From NCBI GenBank assembly GCA_028691715.1, contig JAQUYR010000023.1, forward strand, positions 1 to 19,183: 19,183 bases of DNA, read 5' to 3'. Within the stretch, counting starts at the first letter, position 1. Each line of letters opens with the position of its first letter. Source of the stretch: Bacilli bacterium. GTDB lineage: Bacteria > Bacillota_I > Bacilli_A > ML615J-28 > CAG-698. A program made the position numbers and the translations under genes. This document shows positions 6,890-14,326 of this stretch, in pieces. The notes below the pieces were generated by a model. The model saw only the letters and a list, made by a program, of their open reading frames with translations. It had not been told where the DNA came from and searched no databases.

Positions 6890-8122
6890 TTAAAAAACAA
6901 AATTGCCATTCCTAAAAATTTGTATTTCTTCTTTATTTTCCTTGATACCAACTATTTCCATATCTTCACTACCAAACATAAAATCTACATGGGTAATTGA
7001 TTTGTTATAACCACTATCCAATAATTCTTTTTCAGTCAGTGAATTACCATCTTTTATATTCATTGTATAAGCATTTCCTAGCGCTAAATGACAAGAGGCA
7101 TTTTCATCAAACAATGTATTATAGAAAAGAATTCCCATATTTGATATTGGCGAGTCATAAGAAATCAATGCTACTTCGCCAAGCCTTGAGCTTCCCTCAT
7201 CCAGTTCCAATAGGCTCTTTAAAGATTCCTTTTCTTTTTTAGCATCATAATCAACAACTTTTCCATCCTTGAATACAAGGTAGAAGTCTTCAATCAATTT
7301 TCCCTGATAGTTTAAGGGCATTGTTGCTACAACTTTACCATTTACTCCATGACTATGGGGCATTGTAAAGGTTTCTTCTGTTGGAATATTGGGAGCAAAG
7401 CTGACACCATTAGCAGCTTTTTCTCCTCCACCGCCCCAAATATGATTCTTAACAAGATCAATTTCGAGATTTGTTCCTCTACCATTAGTAAATTTTAGAG
7501 TCTTAAAATTATACTCATTCAATATTTTATTATGCTTTGCTAATTTATCGATATGAATTTGCCATTCTTTTACAGGATCATTATCCTCAGTTACTCTTGA
7601 AGCGTTTAAAATGGCTTCCCATAGTTTATCAACTACTTCATCAGAATCGATATTTGGGAATACTTTCTTGGCCCATGGAACTGTTGGAGCTGCGATTACT
7701 AGCCACTGCGACCCATTGCTCATCATATGTTTACGATAAAACCCGATTTTTTCATTTGATGCTATTGCTGCTGCCTGCATTTTTGTGGGATCTACATCTT
7801 TCATTAGGCCAGGTGTAGGGGCACTGATAGAAATAACAGCTGCTTTTTTGTCAACAATATATTTAAATTGTTCAACTAAATAATCGGGAACTTCTTTTAC
7901 TACTTCTAAAGAGGCATATGTATACAAATGTTTTGCAACTACATCATCATTATATCGCATCATTACATAACTTGCACCAGCTTCATAACCACTCTCAACA
8001 ATCATTCTTGCTAATTCCCTGCATTCAACGGGTGAATTCACTACCAATATTTGTCCTTTTTGAACATTGACACCAACCTTAACTGCAAGATCAGCAAATT
8101 TTTTTAACAATTTATTATTCAT
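6890..8122 (-). CDS. ampS: M29 family aminopeptidase (AmpS/PepS type)
   Basis: A cytoplasmic dinuclear metallo-aminopeptidase that releases N-terminal residues from peptides. The protein is 410 residues, the usual length. The metal-binding and catalytic residues known for this family fall at Glu250, Glu316, His345, Tyr352, His378 and Asp380, in PTEET, RLGEV, CHLALGNAY and THVDFMFG contexts, at the same numbers I recall for the characterised thermophilic enzymes. There is no signal peptide. The start at 8122 is supported by AGGAGG 8 bases upstream and a promoter at 8146-8151. The GH18 gene follows after a single base, so the two share a transcript, pairing peptide trimming with an extracellular glycan hydrolase. 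Whether this pairing is functional or incidental is unknown. Confidence 0.96.
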   Translation of the reverse strand: MNNKLLKKFADLAVKVGVNVQKGQILVVNSPVECRELARMIVESGYEAGASYVMMRYNDDVVAKHLYTYASLEVVKEVPDYLVEQFKYIVDKKAAVISISAPTPGLMKDVDPTKMQAAAIASNEKIGFYRKHMMSNGSQWLVIAAPTVPWAKKVFPNIDSDEVVDKLWEAILNASRVTEDNDPVKEWQIHIDKLAKHNKILNEYNFKTLKFTNGRGTNLEIDLVKNHIWGGGGEKAANGVSFAPNIPTEETFTMPHSHGVNGKVVATMPLNYQGKLIEDFYLVFKDGKVVDYDAKKEKESLKSLLELDEGSSRLGEVALISYDSPISNMGILFYNTLFDENASCHLALGNAYTMNIKDGNSLTEKELLDSGYNKSITHVDFMFGSEDMEIVGIKENKEEIQIFRNGNFVF

Positions 8123-8145
8123 TTTATATCCTCCTGTTTTATGAC

Positions 8146-8151
8146 ATTATA
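8146..8151 (-). promoter_or_regulatory. extended -10 promoter of the aminopeptidase-GH18 operon
   Basis: The minus strand reads TGT TATAAT, an extended -10, 24 bases before the ATG at 8122; the AGGAGG site lies between. The -35 region (TTTTAA, 17-base spacer) is weak, as is common with extended -10 elements. It lies downstream of the hairpin that ends the CHAP gene. Confidence 0.7.
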
Positions 8152-8180
8152 ACATAAATGTCCTCAAATTAAAACACTTT

Positions 8181-8213
8181 AATAATATTAAAAGCGGTAT
8201 TTCTAATACCGCT
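8181..8213 (-). terminator. intrinsic terminator of the CHAP lipoprotein gene
   Basis: A 9-bp perfect stem (8193-8201 with 8205-8213, loop of 3) is followed on the minus strand by TTTTAATATTATT. The T tract is interrupted, so termination may be partial. It lies 21 bases beyond the stop at 8235. Confidence 0.75.
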
Positions 8214-8234
8214 AAATTATTTTTACTATCGATT

Positions 8235-10448
8235 TTAATTACCACTTTCATTAGTAAATGCTGGGTAATTAGGATTACCATAACCAACAATATAGGTATT
8301 GGTCAATAAATAACTTCTTTTTGCCACCATATTGGAAGTGTTACCTTCGATTGTGTACACTTTTGTTTCATCTACAGCTATTACAATACCTGTATGAGTA
8401 GATCCAGTTGATTGATCGGCATCCCTGAAGAAAATTATATCACCTGGTTGAGGAGTGTATTCACCTCTTGCTCCAAATCTGTTTTCAGCTGCAAACCAAG
8501 CCATACCAGCTGTACAACCACAATATCGTGGAACTATTTTTGTTGAGATACCAGCTTCATAGCAGCACCAAGACACAAACATCGCGCACCACGCTTCATA
8601 ATTTAAGTTATACCATGCTCCATACTTTGTGTCATTGTTTGGTCCTTCAACATATCCAATTTCCTCGTTAGCAATAGCGATTAATCGGCTGACATAGTCC
8701 ACATTAGGTTTACCATAAACAGTGATATTAATTGTTCCTTTAACCTCTTTATTTTCTTTAGAGATAGCTGTAATCAACACTGTTCCTTCAGAAATAGCAA
8801 TAATTCTTCCGTTATCGTTAACAGTAGCAATAGTTCCCTCGGCAGTGACCCAATTGTAATTTCCTGAACTGTTTGCTCCATCAATATAAACATAAGACAT
8901 CACACCAGCATGAAGTTTACCGCCCTCTTCTTCTGTATATAACAGTAAAGGTCCAGCAGCGATTTCTCCATCTTCTGTCTTACTCGTTGATGTTTCTGTA
9001 ACCGTGATTTGATAACTAGCAGTTACCAAATTATTAGTTTTTGAAGTAGCAGTAACTGTAACTGTTCCTTTTTTTAAGGCAGTTATTTTATTATCCTCAA
9101 TTTTTATAACACTATTATCACTAATAGAGATATTAAAATCAGAAAATGTGCCTTCAATTTTATCAGCATTGCTAATCCATAAATACCCAACATCTCCTAT
9201 TCTCATATTGGAAAATGTAGCATCTAGAATTGGGAGAATAGGGATTACATTCAGAGTAATTGTATCTGTTAAAGTGGAATCAGATTTTGATGTCACTGTT
9301 ATTGTTGTTGAACCAACACTAATAGCTTCAGCTAAATAGTTCTCAATGTTTATAATATTACTATCTCCAACTTGCCAAGTAAATTCATCTTTATTGGTGT
9401 AATTTATTATTTCTAATTTTACCTTTTGACCTAACTGTAGGGATGTAATGACAGTGCTCAGTATTGGTTTTACTGGATAAACTGTAATATCAATACTAGT
9501 AGTCAATGTTTTATCGGCTTTACCAACAATTGTCAAGGTGGTTATTCCTTCTTTTAAAGCTAAAAGATTATACGCATTATCAATAGAAACAATAGATGGA
9601 TCCGCTACTTCCCAATTGAAAAGATTCTTATCAGTGTAATTAGATAATAACACTTCAATTGTTTGACCAACTTTATAATCATTAGATTTTAATCTTAATC
9701 CAGGCATCAAAGCTTTTATTTCAACTTCAAGCACTCCAAAAATCGAACTATCAACTTTTGATGTAGCGGTTATGGTCACCTTTCCAACTTTTAAAGCAAA
9801 AGCTGATGTCCCAATTACCTCTAAAATATCTTCATCACTTGAAGTATAAATAAATTCATTTTGATCGTCAAAATTACCAACGCTTAATGTCACAATATCA
9901 TCTAAATATATCTCATCCTCAGATAGGATTATACTAGGAATCTTCGGACCAATAGTTATTTCAAAACTGCTAGTAACTGCTATATCCTCTTTCAAAGAAG
10001 CAGTAATCGTAGCTATTCCCTTAGAGATAGCGGTTAAAGTGAGATTGTCTAGTGATAGTATTTCTTTGTTATCAATTTCAAATTCAAAATCATGGATATT
10101 TCCATCATAATTGCTTAAACTGATTTCAGAACTTTCGCCCTCTCCTAAATAGTTTGAACAAACTATTATAGGATTAATAATTACATCTAGTGTTGATGTG
10201 CTACCAACAATAGTAATTGTAGCTCTTCCAGCATTAAGAGGTATAATTTTACCATCACTTATCTCTAGCACTTCCTCATTGCTTATCTCAAAAACTGCTT
10301 TATCGCTGTTTACTGGTATTTCAACAGCGTTGCTATCATTAATAACTAATGATGCCGTTGTAAATTCAATCTGTGTAGAGACACAACCACTAATGAAGAT
10401 CACCACCATCAATATGGCTATTCCTAATATTCTTTTAATCTTACTCAT
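8235..10448 (-). CDS. lipoprotein with seven Ig-like (BIG_2) domains and C-terminal CHAP hydrolase
   Basis: A 737-residue surface protein predicted to cut peptidoglycan. The signal peptide ends in ISGC with lipidated Cys22. Seven consecutive Ig-like domains of about 75-80 residues follow (about 23-580), each ending in a strand pair of the ITATSK...ITV type seen in BIG_2 domains. The CHAP domain occupies about 585-737, with nucleophile Cys621 (EAWCAMFVSW), His685 (STHTGIV) and Glu701/Asn703 (IEGN). CHAP enzymes act as amidases or endopeptidases on the peptide part of the wall. Four further Cys (628, 629, 643, 645) in the domain are unusual. The ATG follows AGAGGTGA. It lies 20 bases after the DMT transporter gene and shares its promoter. 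Possible roles are self wall remodelling or attack on neighbouring bacteria; the Ig stalk would reach through the wall. Confidence 0.93.
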   Translation of the reverse strand: MSKIKRILGIAILMVVIFISGCVSTQIEFTTASLVINDSNAVEIPVNSDKAVFEISNEEVLEISDGKIIPLNAGRATITIVGSTSTLDVIINPIIVCSNYLGEGESSEISLSNYDGNIHDFEFEIDNKEILSLDNLTLTAISKGIATITASLKEDIAVTSSFEITIGPKIPSIILSEDEIYLDDIVTLSVGNFDDQNEFIYTSSDEDILEVIGTSAFALKVGKVTITATSKVDSSIFGVLEVEIKALMPGLRLKSNDYKVGQTIEVLLSNYTDKNLFNWEVADPSIVSIDNAYNLLALKEGITTLTIVGKADKTLTTSIDITVYPVKPILSTVITSLQLGQKVKLEIINYTNKDEFTWQVGDSNIINIENYLAEAISVGSTTITVTSKSDSTLTDTITLNVIPILPILDATFSNMRIGDVGYLWISNADKIEGTFSDFNISISDNSVIKIEDNKITALKKGTVTVTATSKTNNLVTASYQITVTETSTSKTEDGEIAAGPLLLYTEEEGGKLHAGVMSYVYIDGANSSGNYNWVTAEGTIATVNDNGRIIAISEGTVLITAISKENKEVKGTINITVYGKPNVDYVSRLIAIANEEIGYVEGPNNDTKYGAWYNLNYEAWCAMFVSWCCYEAGISTKIVPRYCGCTAGMAWFAAENRFGARGEYTPQPGDIIFFRDADQSTGSTHTGIVIAVDETKVYTIEGNTSNMVAKRSYLLTNTYIVGYGNPNYPAFTNESGN

Positions 10449-10468
10449 TGTTTCACCTCTAATTATTT

Positions 10469-11377
10469 TTAATCTGTCATAATCAATTCTTTTTGAACAC
10501 TGTCTTTTTTCTTTCTTCGAAAATCTATTTCAGAGATTATGAAGGCAATCGTCATAATTACTCCGCCAATTACTAGGTTAGGTGTCAACGTGTCATATCC
10601 TAAAATTATTGAGAAAACCAAAGCAAAAAAGCCTTCTAACATTAATATCAAACCAGCAACAACTGCCTTTGTATGTTTTTGAGCAAAGATTTGCATTGAC
10701 TGGCAGAGAAATGAAGTAACTACGCCTAAATATAGTGTTGATACCAATCCAGCTTTGATATTAATATCACCAATTATTCCATTCTCGACAACGAGCCACC
10801 AGAAAAAGCCTCCTACCATCAATGTAATACCAAACATAAAAGCAATGATACTAAAGTGGACTTCTCTTGCAGTATTTCCTAAATAAGCAATTGAAAGCGC
10901 AAAAAACAAAGCACTTATCAAACAAAAAAGATTTCCTTTTCCTAAAGATATACCCTCCTGGTATACTCCTGTTAAGATTACCATTCCTAAAAGAGCAATA
11001 ATTATACTTATCATATGGTTTAGTCCTATTTTTTGTTTGTATATGATAAAAACAAATAGAGGTATAAAGACGATATAGGTCACTGTGATAAACCCACAGT
11101 TTGCTGGTGTAGTATTCGCAATACCGATTGTTTGGATAATAAACCCAAAGGTATTGATGATTCCAGCAATCAAAGCGATTATAAGCTCTTTTCTAGTCAT
11201 CTTCATTATCTTTTTTCTGAAAAAAACTAAAATCAAAAAAGAAAAAATTAAACCTCTAATACCATTTAATAAACCAGTAGATAAGTTTGCTGATGTAGCA
11301 ATCTTCATCATACATGTTCCAAATCCCCAAAGTATTGCTATCATTAAAAGCATCAAATTAGCTTTATTTTTTGTCAC
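10469..11377 (-). CDS. EamA/DMT superfamily transporter
   Basis: A ten-helix drug/metabolite transporter with two EamA repeats (about 5-140 and 148-290); 302 residues from the chosen start, typical of the family. The first helix has the family-like ILWGFG, repeat 1 ends with the TPANCGF region, and repeat 2 with LEGFFALVFS. The substrate cannot be read from sequence; relatives export amino acids, nucleotides or other metabolites. The frame opens with a GTG at 11407, but that codon has no ribosome binding site and directly follows a stop. TTGGAG lies 9 bases before an in-frame GTG at 11377, which I prefer. It is the first gene of an operon with the CHAP lipoprotein and is divergent from mgtE. 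Why a transporter precedes a wall hydrolase is not evident. Confidence 0.88.
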   Translation of the reverse strand: MTKNKANLMLLMIAILWGFGTCMMKIATSANLSTGLLNGIRGLIFSFLILVFFRKKIMKMTRKELIIALIAGIINTFGFIIQTIGIANTTPANCGFITVTYIVFIPLFVFIIYKQKIGLNHMISIIIALLGMVILTGVYQEGISLGKGNLFCLISALFFALSIAYLGNTAREVHFSIIAFMFGITLMVGGFFWWLVVENGIIGDINIKAGLVSTLYLGVVTSFLCQSMQIFAQKHTKAVVAGLILMLEGFFALVFSIILGYDTLTPNLVIGGVIMTIAFIISEIDFRRKKKDSVQKELIMTD

Positions 11378-11444
11378 ACATAACACTGCTCCAATATAAA
11401 TGGACACTTATATTTTTAGGTATCCAGAAATTCACACTCCTTGT

Positions 11445-11473
11445 ATTATATCACATTTCTTTTTGTTTGTTAA
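11445..11473 (-). promoter_or_regulatory. promoter of the DMT transporter-CHAP operon
   Basis: TTAACA (11473-11468), a 17-base spacer and TATAAT (11450-11445) on the minus strand form a near-consensus promoter. A leader of about 60 bases precedes the GTG at 11377. The leader also contains AAGGAG about 50 bases before that GTG, with no well-spaced start codon. Confidence 0.85.
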
Positions 11474-11494
11474 CACATATTTATTTCTTTTAAA

Positions 11495-11523
11495 TTTACA
11501 AAATATTCTTTTTCGTTTATAAT
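11495..11523 (+). promoter_or_regulatory. promoter of the mgtE pair
   Basis: TTTACA (11495-11500), a 17-base spacer and TATAAT (11518-11523) give a start near 11530 and a leader of only about 22 bases. That leaves no room for an M-box or other Mg2+ riboswitch. Its -35 is separated by 21 bases from the divergent promoter's -35. Confidence 0.88.
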
Positions 11524-11551
11524 AATTAATAGTAAAGGATGGTGATTAAAG

Positions 11552-12919
11552 ATGCAAGAAATCAATAACTATGAACAAATTTATAACTTGATAAGAAATG
11601 AAAAAGATGTTCTTAAGCTCTCGGAATCTTTAAAATTATACCACCCCTATGACATTGCTAGGGTCTTTCTTGATCTGGATATTGATGATAGAAAAACTCT
11701 TTATAAAGCCTTATCAAGTGAAGAACTAGCCGATATTTTTGAATATCTTGATGAAGCTGATGCTGCAGCTTTTCTAAAGGAAATGGATATTGACAGCAGT
11801 TCTTCCATTTTAGGCGAAATGGAAACCGATGATGCTGCCGATGTCATCAATGAAATGAGTGATGATGCTTCATTATATCTGAATAAACTCGATGTTGAGG
11901 ACAAGAAAAATCTGAGTTATCTGACCACACACAAAGATGATACAGCTGGATCCATAATGACGACTAATTTTTTACAAATAGAATCAGACTGGGATGTTAA
12001 AGAGGCGATGAAGTTTCTTGTAACTGAGGCCAATGAGGCTGAAATAATTGATCCCCTATTTGTCTCAAAGGAGAACAAACTCGTTGGTATCATCGAGTTA
12101 AAAGATTTAATCATTGCCCGTTCTCCTAAAAAAATATCAGAAATAATGCATGAAAATTATGTTTTTATTAATACCACTGATTCTATCATTGATGCCTCAA
12201 CAAAAATTAATAACTATGATATCTATGCCTTACCAGTTCTTGATGGTCAAAAGCTTGTAGGTATCATTACAATGGACGATGCCCTTGATGTAATTGAAGA
12301 TGAAGCCACTGATGATTATGAAAAGATGGCTATTTTGGGTGAAGAAGTCACTGGAAAACATGTCATCATAAAATCCCTTATCTCAAGACTTCCTTGGTTG
12401 ATTTTACTTTTAATACTGAGTCTTCTCATATCAAATGTTATTGGAATTTATGAGGATGTCATAAAACAGGTTACTGTTCTAATCTTCTTCCAGACACTGA
12501 TTTTAGATATGGCTGGTAATATCGGAACGCAAGCATTGGCAGTTACAATTAGAAGTCTTGGGCGCCACGAACTGGATACAAATAAGAGGATAAGAAAACA
12601 TTTCTTAAAGGAGTTTAAAATTTCATTATTTAATAGCTTTTTGTTAGGAGTTTTAGCCTTTTTAGTATGTTTTATCTTTTTAAAGCTACGAAATACTCCT
12701 GATGTTGATATAATGGCTGTTAGTTTTGTTGTCAGTTTGGCAATGATGATTGCCCTTATCCTATCTGGTCTTTTAGGAACATTAATGCCTACTCTTTTTT
12801 ACAAGCTAAAAATTGACCCCGCTGTTGCTTCTGGACCTTTCATAACCACCTTAAACGATTTAATATCTGTTGTTGTCTATTTCAATTTAGCAATGATATT
12901 TCTAAATATAATCGAGTGA
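11552..12919 (+). CDS. mgtE: MgtE family magnesium channel/transporter, first of a tandem pair
   Basis: A 455-residue Mg2+ channel of the inner membrane. Order: superhelical N domain (about 30-130, with HPYDIARVF and acidic loops), a CBS pair (about 135-255, with AGSIMT and GIITMDDALDV), a connecting helix, then five transmembrane helices (about 280-455). The pore signatures AGNIGTQALAV and DPAVASGPFITT are intact; Asp422 matches the Mg2+-binding pore Asp of Thermus MgtE. Cytosolic acidic clusters are expected to sense Mg2+ and close the pore, so control is probably post-translational. Transcription starts at 11530. Its TGA stop overlaps the ribosome binding site of the second mgtE, which starts 10 bases later. 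MgtE is normally a homodimer; the paralogue next door raises the possibility of a heterodimer. Confidence 0.96.
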   Translation: MQEINNYEQIYNLIRNEKDVLKLSESLKLYHPYDIARVFLDLDIDDRKTLYKALSSEELADIFEYLDEADAAAFLKEMDIDSSSSILGEMETDDAADVINEMSDDASLYLNKLDVEDKKNLSYLTTHKDDTAGSIMTTNFLQIESDWDVKEAMKFLVTEANEAEIIDPLFVSKENKLVGIIELKDLIIARSPKKISEIMHENYVFINTTDSIIDASTKINNYDIYALPVLDGQKLVGIITMDDALDVIEDEATDDYEKMAILGEEVTGKHVIIKSLISRLPWLILLLILSLLISNVIGIYEDVIKQVTVLIFFQTLILDMAGNIGTQALAVTIRSLGRHELDTNKRIRKHFLKEFKISLFNSFLLGVLAFLVCFIFLKLRNTPDVDIMAVSFVVSLAMMIALILSGLLGTLMPTLFYKLKIDPAVASGPFITTLNDLISVVVYFNLAMIFLNIIE

Positions 12920-12929
12920 GGAGGGCATT

Positions 12930-14291
12930 ATGAAGAAGATATATATTCAAAATCAATTAGAAAAAGTAAAAGATCCAAAAATTCTTAAAAAAAATCTCTC
13001 TAAATGTCACCCTTATGATATAGCTTCAGTATTTCCAAATCTAAGCGACGAGGATAAAAACAAATTATATAGTATTTTTGATAATGAAGCTTTAGCAGAA
13101 ATATTTTCATATGTTGATAACCCAACAAAATACTTACAAGAACTGGATCGTGAAAAGGCTGCTGCGATAATTGATGAAATGGAGCCTGATGATGCTACTG
13201 ATACTTTGGGGGAATTCAAACCCGATGCTTCAAAAGAAATTTTTGAACTTTTGGAGAAGAACACCAAAGAGGATTTAGAAGTCCTTGTTCAGTACGAAGA
13301 AGGAACAGCTGGAGCCATAATGAATAACAATTATATTTCTTTAGCCGCTGGTATTGATGTAAAACTAGCCATGAAGACTGTGGTCAGTGAAGCTCCTGAT
13401 GTTGAGACAATAAACACTTCTTTTGTTATCGATAAGAATGGCAATCTTTTGGGAACTGTTGATCTTAAAAAATTAATAGTGACCAAATCCCCTTGCCTAA
13501 TCGATGATATAATGAACACAAATTTCAAATGGGCTAATGTTGATGAAGATGTTGAAGATGTCTTAAAGACTATTACCGATTATGATATCTATGCCCTTCC
13601 TATTATTGATAAGGGAATCTTAAAAGGTATCATTACTATGGATGATGCTGCAGATGTTTTGGTTGAAGAGGCTGAAGAGGATTATGCAAAATTCTCTGGT
13701 TTGACCGAGGAAGAAGAGATAGATGAACCAGTTGTTAAGTCAATTAAAAAAAGACTACCATGGTTAAGCATCTTATTAATCCTTGATTTATTTGTGGCGG
13801 TGATAATCTCCCAATTTGAATATCTGTTTGCTATTGATGCTTTAACAATATTGGTGATTTTTCAGCCAGTAATTCTTGGATTAGCTGGTAACTGTGGAAC
13901 ACAATCATTAGCTGTAGCTGTGAGAAGCATTGGAAATGACGAACTGGAAAATAAAAAGGCGATTTTCAAGCATCTGGGAAGAGAGTTTTCTCTTGGTCTG
14001 ACGACTGGAATAGTGATTGGTATCATCGGCTTTTGTATGTCATTTTTGTTATTGATACTAAAAGATAACACCAATTCTTCAAATTTTTATCTGTCTTTAG
14101 TTGTCAGTTTATCGATATTTTTATCCATTACCTTTGCTAATACAGTGGGAGCTTTAATACCTATTGCTCTTTATAAGTGCAAAATCGACCCCGCTGTAGC
14201 CTCTGGGCCGTTCATCACAACAATAAATGATATTATCTCCATTACTGTTTATTTCACCCTAGCAACATTATTAATCTATAATTTCCTATAA
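12930..14291 (+). CDS. mgtE: MgtE family magnesium channel/transporter, second of a tandem pair
   Basis: A 453-residue paralogue of the preceding gene with the same architecture: N domain (HPYDIASVF, about 27-125), CBS pair (AGAIMN to GIITMDDAADV), connecting helix and five transmembrane helices. AGNCGTQSLAV and DPAVASGPFITT are intact, with Asp420 at the pore site. Homology to the first copy runs the full length, but the copies have diverged throughout, including N-domain acidic positions and the GNIG/GNCG motif, so this is an old duplication. The segment after the CBS pair is more acidic here (TEEEEIDEP). A strong GAGGAGG site precedes the ATG. No separate promoter or terminator lies between the copies, so they are co-expressed. 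The gene ends at a hairpin at 14293-14321. Confidence 0.96.
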   Translation: MKKIYIQNQLEKVKDPKILKKNLSKCHPYDIASVFPNLSDEDKNKLYSIFDNEALAEIFSYVDNPTKYLQELDREKAAAIIDEMEPDDATDTLGEFKPDASKEIFELLEKNTKEDLEVLVQYEEGTAGAIMNNNYISLAAGIDVKLAMKTVVSEAPDVETINTSFVIDKNGNLLGTVDLKKLIVTKSPCLIDDIMNTNFKWANVDEDVEDVLKTITDYDIYALPIIDKGILKGIITMDDAADVLVEEAEEDYAKFSGLTEEEEIDEPVVKSIKKRLPWLSILLILDLFVAVIISQFEYLFAIDALTILVIFQPVILGLAGNCGTQSLAVAVRSIGNDELENKKAIFKHLGREFSLGLTTGIVIGIIGFCMSFLLLILKDNTNSSNFYLSLVVSLSIFLSITFANTVGALIPIALYKCKIDPAVASGPFITTINDIISITVYFTLATLLIYNFL

Positions 14292-14292
14292 G

Positions 14293-14325
14293 AAAAGAGA
14301 AACTTATACAGTTTCTCTTTTTACT
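14293..14325. terminator. terminator between mgtE pair and ABC exporter operon
   Basis: A perfect 12-bp stem (14293-14304 with 14310-14321, loop of 5) gives CTCTTTTTACTATTATTTTA rightward, a good terminator for the mgtE operon. Leftward it gives TCTCTTTTCTTATAGG, a weaker T tract, so it may serve the convergent ABC operon as well. Confidence 0.85.
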
Positions 14326-14326
14326 A

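Noticed and set aside
6889..6951. Longer N-terminus for the GH18 protein
   Set aside because: It would overlap the M29 gene by 62 bases and bury a classic MKK lipoprotein signal peptide inside the protein.
6818..7242. Short rightward frames across the GH18/M29 junction
   Set aside because: Antisense to well-supported genes with intact active sites; no promoter or ribosome binding site.
11530..11551. Magnesium riboswitch in front of mgtE
   Set aside because: A strong promoter leaves only about 22 bases of leader, too short for an M-box or ykkC-sized aptamer.
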